Source: Winogradskyella immobilis (GTDB lineage Bacteria; Bacteroidota; Bacteroidia; Flavobacteriales; Flavobacteriaceae). From it: a stretch of 64,000 nucleotides of DNA. The notes beneath the pieces were generated by a model that ran no database searches, had not been told where the DNA came from, and was given only the letters and a program-made list of their open reading frames with translations. Position numbers and translations under genes: made by a program. Location: contig NZ_JAIQXX010000013.1 of NCBI RefSeq assembly GCF_021887715.1, forward strand, positions 1 to 64,000. The letters are read 5' to 3'. Below, in pieces: positions 45,025 through 55,029 of this stretch (position 1 is the first letter of the stretch; every line of letters begins with the position of its first letter).

Positions 45025-46354
45025 AAAGAAGCCCTCTTGCTTTAATCTCTAAATATTTATTGATGGTATTAACCGTCAGTTTTTCAGGAGGAGTTAAAAT
45101 ACTTTGAATGCCATGTTTTTGAAGTTCTTTTACCATTAAGCGTTTTTCAAAAGCAAATTTTTCAGCAATAGTTTTATGATATATAGTTTGTAAATTTTCA
45201 GCATCTGCATGTATTAGTTCATTTAACTCAGTATTTTCAAATAAAACGACAACAAGCATGTGTTTTTTAGAAATGGCCTGTAAGTATGGCATTTGACGTT
45301 TTAAAGCGCTTAAATGTTCAAAATTAGTGTATAGTAAAAGTAGGCCTCTATGTGTGATTTTTCGTTTTATTTGCGCATAGAGTAAACCAAAATCACTATC
45401 GTTAAATTGTGTGTCTATATTATAAAGGGTTTCTAATATGCGATTTAAATAAGTGAGTTTACTCAATGCAGGTAAATAGTTTTCTATCTTTTTAGAGAAA
45501 GCTAATAATCCTACCTTGTCGTGCTTTTTTAAAGCCACATTGCTAAATGCAAGTGTAGAGTTTATAGCATAATCTACTAGCTTTAATTCATTAAAAGGCA
45601 TTTTCATTACACGACCAGTATCTATAATAGAGTAAATAGGCTGTGATTTTTCGTCTTGATATTGATTGACCATCAACTGTGCACGTTTGGCAGTGGCTTT
45701 CCAGTTAACAGTTCTAAAATCATCACCTTGAACATAATCTTTAATTTGTTCAAACTCTGATGTATTACCTATACGTCTTATCTTTTTTAAGCCAAATTGT
45801 GTTAAATGGTTGCTTATAGCTAAAAAGTCGTACTTCTGCATTTGTATTATGGATGGATAAACCATTACCATTTGCTGGTTCTGAAATTGGTACTTACGTT
45901 TTACTATTTTTAGTAGAGAAGACGCAAAGATATTTAAGTGCCCAAAGTAATATTCGCCACGATCTACGGGTCTAACCAAATATTCAAAATCATGAATTTC
46001 ATTTGGATTTAATACCGTTTGGTATGAGAAATCCCGCTTTTGAAATTGTTCTGGCAATTCATCAATAACATCTAAAAATAATTTTAAACTATAGGTGTTT
46101 TTAATGGTTATTGGCACAGGATTGGGATCACTGTTAGAAAACTTATCGGGCAATAAACGCCTAGCATTTAATCCTTGTTTAGTGCCATATAGTATAGAAA
46201 TATCAATAACAAAAAGGATGAATATAATAATTGAAATTATGGTAGCTATAGAAAAAAGAGCAGGAAACCAATAGGATAATAAAAAGCACACTGAAGCCAC
46301 AGCTATATAAATATAGAATTGATTATGTATATACAGCGACTTAATAAACTTCAT
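45023..46354 (-). CDS. DUF58 domain protein
   Basis: The 443-residue protein has two N-terminal membrane helices (residues 14-52). A beta-domain follows, then the DUF58 signature VQGDDFRTVNWKATAKRAQLM, and a VWA-like C-terminal half starting SIIDTGRVMKMP. DUF58 proteins work with a MoxR ATPase in membrane-associated assembly or metal-insertion systems. The gene follows moxR by 26 bases and ends the cluster, with a heptamer repeat array right after its stop. Confidence 0.9.
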   Translation of the reverse strand: MKFIKSLYIHNQFYIYIAVASVCFLLSYWFPALFSIATIISIIIFILFVIDISILYGTKQGLNARRLLPDKFSNSDPNPVPITIKNTYSLKLFLDVIDELPEQFQKRDFSYQTVLNPNEIHDFEYLVRPVDRGEYYFGHLNIFASSLLKIVKRKYQFQNQQMVMVYPSIIQMQKYDFLAISNHLTQFGLKKIRRIGNTSEFEQIKDYVQGDDFRTVNWKATAKRAQLMVNQYQDEKSQPIYSIIDTGRVMKMPFNELKLVDYAINSTLAFSNVALKKHDKVGLLAFSKKIENYLPALSKLTYLNRILETLYNIDTQFNDSDFGLLYAQIKRKITHRGLLLLYTNFEHLSALKRQMPYLQAISKKHMLVVVLFENTELNELIHADAENLQTIYHKTIAEKFAFEKRLMVKELQKHGIQSILTPPEKLTVNTINKYLEIKARGLL

Positions 46355-46380
46355 CTTCTATTATAAAATTTGGTAACCTT

Positions 46381-47376
46381 CTATCTCGGTACTTCAACGG
46401 ATTGTACAATCATTTCGATAACATTTTCGGTAGTCATGCCTTCCATTTCACGTTCTGGAGTTAAAATAAGACGATGATTAAGAACAGGGTTTAATGCTCT
46501 TTTTACATCTTCTGGGATTACAAAATCGCGCCCATTAATTGCAGCAAAGGCCTTTGCTGTATTTAGTATAGAAATTGAAGCTCTTGGAGAACCACCAAGG
46601 TATAGATGCGGATGATTCCTTGTTTTAGAAACAATCTCAGCGATATATTGTATAATTTTTGGTTCTACAATTATAGCTTGTGTTTTTGTTTTATAATCTG
46701 CCAGTGACTTAGTATCTAAAACGGTATTAATTAATGTTTGTGGTGCTTCTCCTTTTCGTTCGTGATGCGATGCTATAATTTGTACTTCGTCTTCAAGAGA
46801 TGGATAATCTACTTTAATTTTAAATATAAAACGATCTAACTGGGCTTCTGGTAAAGCGTAAGTGCCTTCTTGTTCAATAGGATTTTGCGTGGCTAAAACC
46901 ATAAAAGGAGCTTCAAATTTATAGGTTGTTCCATCTATAGTAGCTTGTCGTTCTTCCATGGTTTCAAATAGTGCAGCTTGTGTTTTAGCAGGCGCTCTAT
47001 TAATTTCATCAATAAGCACAATGTTAGAAAAAATGGGACCTTTTTTAAATTCAAATTCTGAGTTTTTCATATTTAAAATCGATGTTCCTAAAACATCACT
47101 CGGCATTAAATCTGGCGTAAATTGAATACGACTAAAATCGGTTTTTAAAACTTTAGCAAATAATTTAGCAGTTACCGTTTTAGCAATACCAGGAACACCT
47201 TCTATAATAACATGACCATCTGCTAATAAGGCAACGATAAGCAATTCTACAAATTGATCTTGACCTACTATGACCTTTTTTAATTCTGCTTTAATCTCAT
47301 CAACTGCATTTTTTAAAGCTTCTAACGGAATTCTATTATCAAAATTTAAATCGTTATCTATGTTTTCGTTTTCCAT
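46381..47376 (-). CDS. MoxR family AAA+ ATPase
   Basis: The 331-residue ATPase has Walker A GVPGIAKTVTA, the MoxR pattern FSRIQFTPDLMPSDVLG, Walker B IVLIDEINRAPAKTQAAL, sensor I ATQNPIEQEGTY and the C-terminal lid with GASPRASI-like GGSPRASISIL. MoxR proteins act as chaperones with VWA partners. It overlaps the DUF4350 gene by 19 bases and precedes DUF58, in a classic conserved cluster. Confidence 0.94.
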   Translation of the reverse strand: MENENIDNDLNFDNRIPLEALKNAVDEIKAELKKVIVGQDQFVELLIVALLADGHVIIEGVPGIAKTVTAKLFAKVLKTDFSRIQFTPDLMPSDVLGTSILNMKNSEFEFKKGPIFSNIVLIDEINRAPAKTQAALFETMEERQATIDGTTYKFEAPFMVLATQNPIEQEGTYALPEAQLDRFIFKIKVDYPSLEDEVQIIASHHERKGEAPQTLINTVLDTKSLADYKTKTQAIIVEPKIIQYIAEIVSKTRNHPHLYLGGSPRASISILNTAKAFAAINGRDFVIPEDVKRALNPVLNHRLILTPEREMEGMTTENVIEMIVQSVEVPR

Positions 47377-48581
47377 TGGTTATGGGATTTAAAATGTTCT
47401 ATTTTTTTATTTAAGTGTTCAAGTTCTTTAGAGGTCAACGTATTTTTATGTTGAATCTCGTTAATAAACTTGAATAAATCTTTTGTATCTTCAATGCTAT
47501 TACTACTTCTGGCAGCTAAGTTTTTTATAAATGTATCATCAACATTTGAGGTTTGAAGATGTACAGTGTTTCTTATATATTCTAAAAAATGTTGAATTTT
47601 ATGGTGTGAAATATCCTTATGTTTTCCTGTTTCGTAATACATATCAGATATGGTGCGTGTAAACTCTAAAGTCTGATTTTTTAAAGGTTTTACAATAGGT
47701 ATTGCACGCTGTTTTCGTTTACCTTCAAAAATAATATAAATTACAGCTCCTATTAAAACTAGGTAATAGGCCCATTTTAAAGACTTAGTATTTAAAAACA
47801 AATACATTGGAGAGGTATAAAATGTCTTCCCTGTTTTATAATGTGCATCAATATATAATGGTTTACTAAAGTCTATGTAAGACATTAAATCAGCAGTATA
47901 ATTCTGGTTTGGGTTATTTAGAATAAAATAATTAGTAAACGCCTGTGGAAATGTGCTTAATATAATCTGTCCTTTACCAAAAGGTTGTTTTACGATGTTA
48001 ACTAATGAATCTTGAATTTTCTCTTCGTCAGATTGATATTTGTCTATTAATCCAACCACTTTTGTATTAAGAGAATCTATTTTATTAAAATGATAGAAGG
48101 TACTAGCTCTATCAAATTTATAAGTCGATGTATTATCTAAATTGTTATTGATTAATTGTACTTGATATTCGTTATTAAAATTATTCAGAGTACTAATTGC
48201 TCTAGTACTAAGATGCAATGTGTCTAACAATTTTTCTTCAAAATTAATTGAGGAGACTATAAGTGTATTGCCATTGGCAGTCCAATCTAAAAGTGTGTTT
48301 AGCTCTTGTTTACCAAATTGCACGCCATTGTTAAAAAAGAAATAAGTGCCACCTATATCGTTTTGCCTTAAGTATTCAAAAGGAGGTCGATCTATACGAG
48401 TAATTTCATCTGACAAACGAGATAGTTGTTCATTAAAAACATACGCACCAAAAGGAATCTTATGATGTAAAGTATAAGAAGGAAACCAATTAACAGGCTT
48501 TGGTTTTAATACTTCAGCTATAACTATAGAGATAATAACTAATGAAGCTAAAGCAATATAAATTTTACCTTTCTTAGTCAT
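47358..48581 (-). CDS. DUF4350 domain membrane protein
   Basis: The 407-residue protein has one N-terminal helix (IYIALASLVIISIVIAEVL). An extracytoplasmic GldG/DUF4350-like domain follows, with SYTLHHKIPFGAYVFNEQL and GTYFFFNNGVQFGKQEL. A second helix is near residue 272 (WAYYLVLIGAVIYIIFEG), and a cytoplasmic helical tail ends the protein. It is a standard member of the flavobacterial MoxR/DUF58 cluster. The catalytic or binding role is unknown. It overlaps DUF4129 by eight bases. Confidence 0.85.
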   Translation of the reverse strand: MTKKGKIYIALASLVIISIVIAEVLKPKPVNWFPSYTLHHKIPFGAYVFNEQLSRLSDEITRIDRPPFEYLRQNDIGGTYFFFNNGVQFGKQELNTLLDWTANGNTLIVSSINFEEKLLDTLHLSTRAISTLNNFNNEYQVQLINNNLDNTSTYKFDRASTFYHFNKIDSLNTKVVGLIDKYQSDEEKIQDSLVNIVKQPFGKGQIILSTFPQAFTNYFILNNPNQNYTADLMSYIDFSKPLYIDAHYKTGKTFYTSPMYLFLNTKSLKWAYYLVLIGAVIYIIFEGKRKQRAIPIVKPLKNQTLEFTRTISDMYYETGKHKDISHHKIQHFLEYIRNTVHLQTSNVDDTFIKNLAARSSNSIEDTKDLFKFINEIQHKNTLTSKELEHLNKKIEHFKSHNQWKTKT

Positions 48582-49305
48582 TTGTTATGCTATTATGTAG
48601 TGATACAAAAGGTAATTTTAAGGTTTCAAATTTAATAGCATCTACTTTAAATTCTCCATACCAAACGTAATCGTATATTCTTGTAATATTTTTAAAATCG
48701 AATTGTAAAGAGCCTTCATTTAATTCTTTAATATAATCTTCATTAGTTTTTTGTGGTTGCCATTCTATACGTTCATTATCTGTTAAATATTTAAGTGATA
48801 GTAAGTAATAATACCGAATGGCTAATCTGTAGTTTTTAGCGTTTATAGCTTCTTGTATTAAAGACGGAATATCTTCATTACGTATAATTTCTTCTTCCTC
48901 AGAAAATGAAATGGTTGCTTTATTTTTTTGAGCGGCTATTAAACGGTTAGAGTTTACTTTTAAGAAAAAACGAATGAGTAGGAAAACAAGAATACCTAAA
49001 AGGATATATGGGAGAATTCTTAATACAAAGAAAAGAAATCCACCGGCGCTACCGACTCCAAAAATAGCTTCCCAGAATTTAGTAAGGATATTATTTAGCC
49101 ATCTCATAAAACGATCGTAAAGAGAATCTCCTCCTACATTTTCTTCATAATTAAAATCACTATCATCTAAATATGGTTTTAAATCATCTTCAGTTATGGT
49201 TTGTCTTTCTATAACGGTATCATCAACAGTATGATGCTCTGTTTGTTGAGCAATACTTAATTGACCAATGCATAAAATAAATAATAAGAAACGTTTTAGA
49301 GGCAT
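48574..49305 (-). CDS. DUF4129 domain membrane protein
   Basis: The 243-residue protein has a signal sequence (FLLFILCIGQLSIAQQ), a helix at about residues 88-110, and a cytoplasmic DUF4129 domain with AINAKNYRLAIRYYYLLSLKYL and the terminal DYVWYGEFKVD. DUF4129 proteins regularly accompany MoxR/DUF58 pairs. The gene begins directly after the membrane protein gene upstream (stop at 49306), consistent with one operon running from SpoIIM to DUF58. Confidence 0.85.
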   Translation of the reverse strand: MPLKRFLLFILCIGQLSIAQQTEHHTVDDTVIERQTITEDDLKPYLDDSDFNYEENVGGDSLYDRFMRWLNNILTKFWEAIFGVGSAGGFLFFVLRILPYILLGILVFLLIRFFLKVNSNRLIAAQKNKATISFSEEEEIIRNEDIPSLIQEAINAKNYRLAIRYYYLLSLKYLTDNERIEWQPQKTNEDYIKELNEGSLQFDFKNITRIYDYVWYGEFKVDAIKFETLKLPFVSLHNSITND

Positions 49306-50193
49306 CTATTTTTCTATATGTTCACCAATGTTACTAATACGTTCATAAGTTCCAGTAAAGTTTCGTTTTTCATTTAGGTGAAAGTAGACCACAGCACCAC
49401 CAATGACAAGTATAAAATTTAATAAAAATTGGAACAAGGTATTCAATACATTAAGTAGGATATATATAGGATCTACAAAACCGGTCATGTTAGCAGGGTC
49501 AATCTCTCCAGAAAAGATTCCCATTTTTGCATATAAATAAATAATTGTAGGTATAGAAACAACCATGCTTAAGGCATAGAAAATAAGACCTAAAACGATA
49601 AATGTTCCTAAGGCAGTCCAAAAATCCTCGTTGACTAAATAAAAACTATGACTATAAGCATCAGTAGCAGAACGACGTGTTTCAAAAACATAGATGCTTA
49701 ATACAATGGCCATAGGCACCATAGCATAAAAAACAGGTAAAATACATAACACTAAAGCAAAGCCTAGTGTAATTCCTTTTAAAATACCTAAACCCAAAAA
49801 TCCCCAAAAGGTTTTATATACTTTTCGTTTTACATCAGCTATATTAACATTACCCTTATTATCAATGTAAGATTTTAAATAATGCAGAGCAGTTGAACCC
49901 GCCAATATGTATGCAGCAACGAAAGAAACAAGGTAAACTAATGCTACAAATAATATTATTAAAGGATTAAAATTGTTTGTTGGGTTATCACCATATATAT
50001 CAAAGTTAAAAATATCACCAACTACATATGTATATAATGCCATAGCAGCGATAAATAATATAATTGCAGGGCCAGCGATATTAAATATAGCTTTCATAAA
50101 AGGCTTAAACTCATTTCTGAGAAAGCCAAAAGTTACTGAAAGTATAGCTCCAAAATCGCGTTGCTGTTTAAATTCTATGTAGGGTTTATTCAT
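49306..50193 (-). CDS. Membrane protein of the MoxR/DUF58 cluster
   Basis: The 295-residue protein has five to six membrane helices starting near residues 39, 76, 127, 193 and 255. A cytoplasmic N-terminus reads FKQQRDFGAILSVTFGFLRNEFKP. This resembles the DUF4013/glycerophosphodiesterase membrane-domain group common at this position, but I assign it only as a conserved cluster member. It overlaps the SpoIIM gene by four bases and abuts DUF4129. Confidence 0.75.
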   Translation of the reverse strand: MNKPYIEFKQQRDFGAILSVTFGFLRNEFKPFMKAIFNIAGPAIILFIAAMALYTYVVGDIFNFDIYGDNPTNNFNPLIILFVALVYLVSFVAAYILAGSTALHYLKSYIDNKGNVNIADVKRKVYKTFWGFLGLGILKGITLGFALVLCILPVFYAMVPMAIVLSIYVFETRRSATDAYSHSFYLVNEDFWTALGTFIVLGLIFYALSMVVSIPTIIYLYAKMGIFSGEIDPANMTGFVDPIYILLNVLNTLFQFLLNFILVIGGAVVYFHLNEKRNFTGTYERISNIGEHIEK

Positions 50194-51200
50194 GTAGTTG
50201 TTAATTGGTTTAAGTGAATATATTCGGGTGTTTCAGCTATATCTTTTTTAGAACGTTTATATAATATTCTTGGATATATTACATAGTAATATACTATAAT
50301 AGCTAATGAAGTGATAATAATAAAAAGGGCTAACCAATCTGGCATTTCTGTATGTCTTGTTACAAAGCCTTCTAAAAATCCTGCAATAATAAAAAACGGA
50401 ATGGTACTAATTACAATTTTTAATCCGTTTTTTACACCACGTAAAAAAGCATCTAATCGAGGTAAAGTCCCAGGAAAAAGAAGACCGTTCCCCAATACTA
50501 AACCAGCACAAGCAGCGATAATAATAACAGAAATTTCTATGGTGCCATGTATCCATATGGTTCTAGCAGATTCCCAAAGTAATCCTTTTTCATAGAAGAA
50601 ATACTGAAAACTTCCAAGCATAATACCATTTTGCATCATAATAAATAAAGAGCCAATACCAAACATAATACCGTATCCAAAAGCCATTAATCCTACTTTA
50701 ATATTATTTAGAGTAATGCCGAGAAACATATTAAATTCACTTTGTTGTTTATATACAGCCATAGGATCTCCTTTCTCAATGTTCTCTAGTGTCATATTTA
50801 CATAACCATCACCAAGAAAAGCTCTTACAAAATCACCTTCGTTAGCTGCAGAAAAAGCTCCGACAGAAACAAAAAGAGCAAAGGTTAAAAAAGCAATCAG
50901 TAATTCGCGTTGATGTTGAAAAAACATCAATGGAAATTCCGTCTTAAAAAATGAGATTAGCCTGTTTTTAGGTTCTTTTTTAGTTTTATAAATAAATTGA
51001 TGCGCCTTAGAAGCCAACTGATTAAGGTAGCGTTCAGTATTACTACCAGTGTAAAATGTTTTAGCATAACTAAGATGATCGGTGACTTCTATGTAAATAT
51101 CAGAAAGTAAATCTGGATCAACAATGGTTTTATTTGATAGAACATTTTCAAATTCTAACCATTTATCTTTATTTTGCTTCACAAAAGCAGCCTCACGCAT
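50190..51200 (-). CDS. Stage II sporulation protein M (SpoIIM) family membrane protein
   Basis: The 336-residue protein starts MREAAFVKQNKDKWLEFE. It has a helical cytoplasmic region (ATDHLSYAKTF-like TDHLSYAKTFY) and a SpoIIM-type multi-helix domain including GLMAFGYGIMFGIGSLFIMM and HGTIEISVIIIAACAGLVLG. In non-sporulating Bacteroidota such proteins belong to MoxR/RDD/DUF58 clusters. It is the first gene of this cluster and divergent from the RDD gene across 36 bases. Confidence 0.88.
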   Translation of the reverse strand: MREAAFVKQNKDKWLEFENVLSNKTIVDPDLLSDIYIEVTDHLSYAKTFYTGSNTERYLNQLASKAHQFIYKTKKEPKNRLISFFKTEFPLMFFQHQRELLIAFLTFALFVSVGAFSAANEGDFVRAFLGDGYVNMTLENIEKGDPMAVYKQQSEFNMFLGITLNNIKVGLMAFGYGIMFGIGSLFIMMQNGIMLGSFQYFFYEKGLLWESARTIWIHGTIEISVIIIAACAGLVLGNGLLFPGTLPRLDAFLRGVKNGLKIVISTIPFFIIAGFLEGFVTRHTEMPDWLALFIIITSLAIIVYYYVIYPRILYKRSKKDIAETPEYIHLNQLTTT

Positions 51201-51236
51201 ATACCAATATCTTTAGGTACTCAAAGAAAAGAAAAT

Positions 51237-51953
51237 ATGAATGAATTTCAAATAGAAACAGCCCAAAATATAGGGATTAATCAAAACGTAGCACATATAG
51301 GCGATCGCCTTATTGGTTACATCATTGATTCAATTGTTATTTTTTGTTATGGAATATCTGTTTTCCTTTTGTTAGGAGCTTTAGATTTAGATTTTGGGGA
51401 TACTTGGGCTATTTATTTATTAATGACTTTGCCTGCTTTTTTATATTATGTTTTATTAGAAACATTTTGGAATGGAAAAACTATAGGTAAACATATCCGT
51501 AAAATTCGTGTTGTAAAATTAGATGGCTCTAAACCTGGCTTTGCTAATTATTTTATACGTTGGCTTTTAAGAATTGTTGATGTAGCTATTACATCTGGCG
51601 GATGTGCTGTTTTAACTATTTTAATTAAAGGCAATGGGCAGCGTTTAGGAGATATGGCAGCAGGAACTACAGTGATTAGTGAGCGCGAAAAAATATCAAT
51701 CGCAGATACTATTATACAAGATATACCTTTAGATTATAAACCAACATATAGTCAAGTAACCATGTTGAATGATAGCGATGTACAGACGATTAAATCGTTG
51801 TATAATGATGCGGTAAGAAAAGGGAACCATAATGTTATTCTTAACATTAGTGTACGTTTAGAAAAGATAATGCAAATTGAAGCTAAAGAAAGTCCTGTAG
51901 ATTTTATAAATAAGGTGATAAAAGATTACAATTACTATACGCAAAGCATGTAA
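51237..51953 (+). CDS. RDD family membrane protein
   Basis: From the ATG at 51237 the product has 238 residues; an upstream open frame to 51174 overlaps the divergent SpoIIM gene and is unlikely. The RDD region begins HIGDRLIGYIIDSIVIF, with further family marks GKTIGKHIRKIRVV and NGQRLGDMAAGTTVI. Three to four membrane helices are visible, then a cytoplasmic tail of about 75 residues. Its partner genes are the divergent SpoIIM-to-DUF58 cluster. Confidence 0.88.
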   Translation: MNEFQIETAQNIGINQNVAHIGDRLIGYIIDSIVIFCYGISVFLLLGALDLDFGDTWAIYLLMTLPAFLYYVLLETFWNGKTIGKHIRKIRVVKLDGSKPGFANYFIRWLLRIVDVAITSGGCAVLTILIKGNGQRLGDMAAGTTVISEREKISIADTIIQDIPLDYKPTYSQVTMLNDSDVQTIKSLYNDAVRKGNHNVILNISVRLEKIMQIEAKESPVDFINKVIKDYNYYTQSM

Positions 51954-52028
51954 GTTGATAAGCACTTATCCTAGGCGAAGTCCAAGGATATATAAATCTT
52001 AAATATAAGTTAGACGTTGTAAAAACAA

Positions 52029-52055
52029 AAAAGCTATCATTTTATGATAGCTTTT
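52029..52055. terminator. Bidirectional terminator between RDD and YceI genes
   Basis: A 12-bp perfect stem, AAAAGCTATCAT/ATGATAGCTTTT, has a TTT loop. It lies between convergent genes ending at 51953 (plus) and 52077 (minus). Confidence 0.88.
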
Positions 52056-52076
52056 AAATTATGATGTATTGTTGTT

Positions 52077-52703
52077 TTAATTTTTACGTAAAAAAGTATT
52101 CACTTCAATTGCAACATCTTCCCAAGTTTTACTAACGCCATCCGGACCTTTATGTAAATCAAAACATACTTTATTTAAAGCCTCTAATGCGCCAAGTGCA
52201 TTCCAATCTTTAAGCTGCATAGTGCCTTTCATGGTTACACGTCTTTCATCACTAATACTTACCTGTAATGGTAAATCAGTTGTAACACCATTCATAGTAA
52301 TAGTTGCCGAATAATCTTCGTTTTCATACTTAATAGTACCTCTTAAAATACTAGGATCTATCATAGACCCAAAGAAAGATGTTTTCAATTTAGCATCTCT
52401 GCTTTCGTCTTTGGTAAACAAGCTACTAACAGGGATTGAAAATTGTAAACCGTTTAAAGCTTCATGAGGAGTAGCACCTGATTTATTATCAAAATTTAAG
52501 GTAATAAACTCACCACCTACAGGTTTCTTTTCTGTAGTTTTATAAGCCGTCCATTTTACTGAAGTAGCTTCTGGTTTAACAACAAAATTTTCTGTGCTAG
52601 CAACCTTAGTTGCAGCTTCAGTTTCAGATTCTTTTTTATCACTTTTACAAGAGACCGCAAAAGCTAGAGTTAATGCTAAAGCAAATAGTTTTAGGTTTTT
52701 CAT
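52077..52703 (-). CDS. YceI family lipoprotein
   Basis: From the ATG at 52703 (MKNLKLFALALTLAFAVSC) the product has 208 residues with a lipobox cysteine at residue 19. The 52748 start would add a non-signal extension. The YceI lipocalin-like domain follows: SVKWTAYKTTEKKPVGGEF, LNGLQFSIPVSSLFTKD and the terminal WEDVAIEVNTFLRK. YceI proteins bind polyisoprenoids or other amphiphiles in a beta-barrel. It is transcribed alone, judging by the spacer and the terminator. Confidence 0.9.
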   Translation of the reverse strand: MKNLKLFALALTLAFAVSCKSDKKESETEAATKVASTENFVVKPEATSVKWTAYKTTEKKPVGGEFITLNFDNKSGATPHEALNGLQFSIPVSSLFTKDESRDAKLKTSFFGSMIDPSILRGTIKYENEDYSATITMNGVTTDLPLQVSISDERRVTMKGTMQLKDWNALGALEALNKVCFDLHKGPDGVSKTWEDVAIEVNTFLRKN

Positions 52704-52876
52704 CAGTGTTTTTTTTGTAAAGATAAAGACATAATTGTGTTTCTGCAATTTACAATTTTTATTTGCAAAAAATAAGTTATTAATGTATTACAATTTCAAT
52801 AAACTTAATATCCAATATCCTTATCTTGCATAAGATTTAATCTATAAATTAGTAGATAACATATAAAAATAGATGC

Positions 52877-53911
52877 TTGGTTAAACATTCAAAATATATA
52901 ATTATAGGTGCCGGTTTATCTGGGTTAACAACAGCGTATCAATTATTAAAAAAGGGTGAAAGTGACATTTTAATTTTAGAAGGAAGAGACAGAATAGGAG
53001 GGAGAATACTAACACAAAATCATATAGATTTTGGTCCAGCTTGGTATCAGCCTACGCATCAAAATCTTCAACAGTTATTAAAAGATTTAGATGTAGGAAA
53101 GTTTACTCAATATTCAAAAGGAAAAAGTGTGTTAGTTTATAATACCATGGCAAATGCACATTTTTTTGAAACTGACCAAACACAACCATCAGCATATAGA
53201 ATTGCTGGCGGTTCTTATACTATAATTAAGAAATTAGCAAATTTAGTACAAGATAGAATTAGATTAAATACTAGAGTTACTGGATTTAAAGCTAATGAAA
53301 AATACATTTCAGTTTTAACAGAAAGAGATACCTTTTCCGCAGAGAAAGTTGTGGTAACTCTGCCACCTAAATTAGCAACTGAATTAAAATATACGCCACA
53401 ATTGCCAGAAACCTTATTGTGGACTATGGAAAGTACGCAGACTTGGATGAGTAACGCTATTAAAGTTGGCATTTCTTATAAACGTCCATTTTGGCGGGAA
53501 AACAAATTTTCTGGAACTATAATTGGGCAAATTGGTCCTGTAATGGAAATATACGACCATACTAATGCTAATGAAACTGCATTTAGTTTAATGGGATTTG
53601 TTAATGAAAGTTTACGAAGTTATTCTGCTGAGGATCGAAAAGAACGTATTCTATCTTATTTAGAAACCTATTTAGGAAAAACAGTAAGAGATTATATATC
53701 TTATAAAGAAAAAGATTGGTCACAAGATGTTTTTACTAACGGTACAGATCTAAAATCAACATATTTATCTCCAAAATATGGGAATGAAGCTTTTAGTTCG
53801 TTTTATATGGGTGATAAACTTTTGTTTTCTGGTACAGAAACTTCACCGCAGTTTGGTGGTTATTTAGAAGGAGCTGTTATCAGCGGAATTATTGCAGCAA
53901 ATAAATTATAA
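52877..53911 (+). CDS. FAD-dependent amine oxidase-like enzyme
   Basis: The 344-residue flavoprotein starts at TTG 52877. The overlapping ATG at 52873 is out of frame and hits a stop, and no in-frame ATG precedes the FAD motif. The FAD-binding YIIIGAGLSGLTTAYQLL and GRDRIGGRILTQ are followed by a short substrate domain and the terminal LFSGTETSPQFGGYLEGAVISG, typical of monoamine oxidases. At 344 residues it is shorter than most (about 450). Its stop directly abuts the stop of the oxygenase gene on the other strand. Confidence 0.85.
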   Translation: MVKHSKYIIIGAGLSGLTTAYQLLKKGESDILILEGRDRIGGRILTQNHIDFGPAWYQPTHQNLQQLLKDLDVGKFTQYSKGKSVLVYNTMANAHFFETDQTQPSAYRIAGGSYTIIKKLANLVQDRIRLNTRVTGFKANEKYISVLTERDTFSAEKVVVTLPPKLATELKYTPQLPETLLWTMESTQTWMSNAIKVGISYKRPFWRENKFSGTIIGQIGPVMEIYDHTNANETAFSLMGFVNESLRSYSAEDRKERILSYLETYLGKTVRDYISYKEKDWSQDVFTNGTDLKSTYLSPKYGNEAFSSFYMGDKLLFSGTETSPQFGGYLEGAVISGIIAANKL

Positions 53912-54985
53912 TCATTCATCTACTGCATATTCATCGCCATAATATTTACTGGTAATACCAGTATGAAATTTTATCGCAGAAATAGGCTTGTATTTTACAG
54001 GTTTTAATCCTGGTAAAACATCCAAAATTTCATCTTCCCATAAATATACTGCCATTGGTATGGTAATTCTCGGTTTATTGTGTAAACGTGGCTCTTTAGG
54101 TTTACTTACGCGATGTGTTGTAGAAGGCAAGCGATCGTTGGTAATGCGTTGCATATAATCGCCAGTGTTTAAGATAATTGTTCCAGGTTCAGGGTTTAAT
54201 CGAATCCATTTTCCATTAGCACGATTATAGACTTGTAAACCATCTACACTTTGTGCGGGTAATATGGTAAATAAATCCACATCTTCATGGCCAAGCATTC
54301 TGCCAGCACCAGAAGCATCATCTTCTTTAGAAATTGCTGGGTAATAATTTAATCGAAATCCAAAATTGGTATTCGTTAGTTTTTTATCATACAGATGTGG
54401 GTCGCAATTTAAATGTCGAAGTACACTTTGCATAATTGGTAATATAAGCTTCTCGTGAGATTGAACAATTTCTCTAAATATAGGTTCGTAATTGGGTTCT
54501 GGCCAAAAATTAGATTCCTTATAATTTTCAATATCTGGAAGATTAAACGCACGACGACAAAATACCCAACCTTCAACCAAATCGGGATGTATTTGTGTGG
54601 TTTCTTTTATTGGGAAATAACCTTGATTAACCGACCCGTACCGTGTAGCTTCATATTGCATTCGTTTTTCTAATGGAATCGTTTCAAATAATTTCGCAAT
54701 TTTTTCTTCAGCTTTAGTATATAAATTGGTGTCTATACCATGACCCGACAATACCGCAAAACCAATTTCTTCAAGTGCACTTCCTAGTTTTTTTGCAAAT
54801 GCTACTTTTCCTGCTTCACCATCATTAAAGAATTCAGACATGTCACAGGTCTGTATCACAAAATCATTATCAAACTCATCTACAGTTTTATTTTCAACTA
54901 GGTTATATTCATGTGCTTTATTAACACCTTCGTATTTGTTAAATTGCTGATTTACTGCATTGATTCCTTCTTCTTTTTTTGCCAT
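53912..54985 (-). CDS. 2-oxoglutarate/Fe(II) oxygenase, isopenicillin N synthase family
   Basis: The 357-residue protein has the DIOX_N region (FAKKLGSALEEIGFAVLSGHG). The jelly-roll core carries iron ligands H233 and D235 in GHEDVDLFT and H291 in TTHRVSKP, with the 2OG-contacting arginine in the KPRITIP stretch. The substrate cannot be read from sequence. It follows the NSS transporter by 44 bases on the same strand, so transport and oxidation of the same compound is plausible. Confidence 0.9.
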   Translation of the reverse strand: MAKKEEGINAVNQQFNKYEGVNKAHEYNLVENKTVDEFDNDFVIQTCDMSEFFNDGEAGKVAFAKKLGSALEEIGFAVLSGHGIDTNLYTKAEEKIAKLFETIPLEKRMQYEATRYGSVNQGYFPIKETTQIHPDLVEGWVFCRRAFNLPDIENYKESNFWPEPNYEPIFREIVQSHEKLILPIMQSVLRHLNCDPHLYDKKLTNTNFGFRLNYYPAISKEDDASGAGRMLGHEDVDLFTILPAQSVDGLQVYNRANGKWIRLNPEPGTIILNTGDYMQRITNDRLPSTTHRVSKPKEPRLHNKPRITIPMAVYLWEDEILDVLPGLKPVKYKPISAIKFHTGITSKYYGDEYAVDE

Positions 54986-55029
54986 GTTAGTTAAATATTA
55001 TCTTTTAAAAATACGTAGAAATTTAAAAT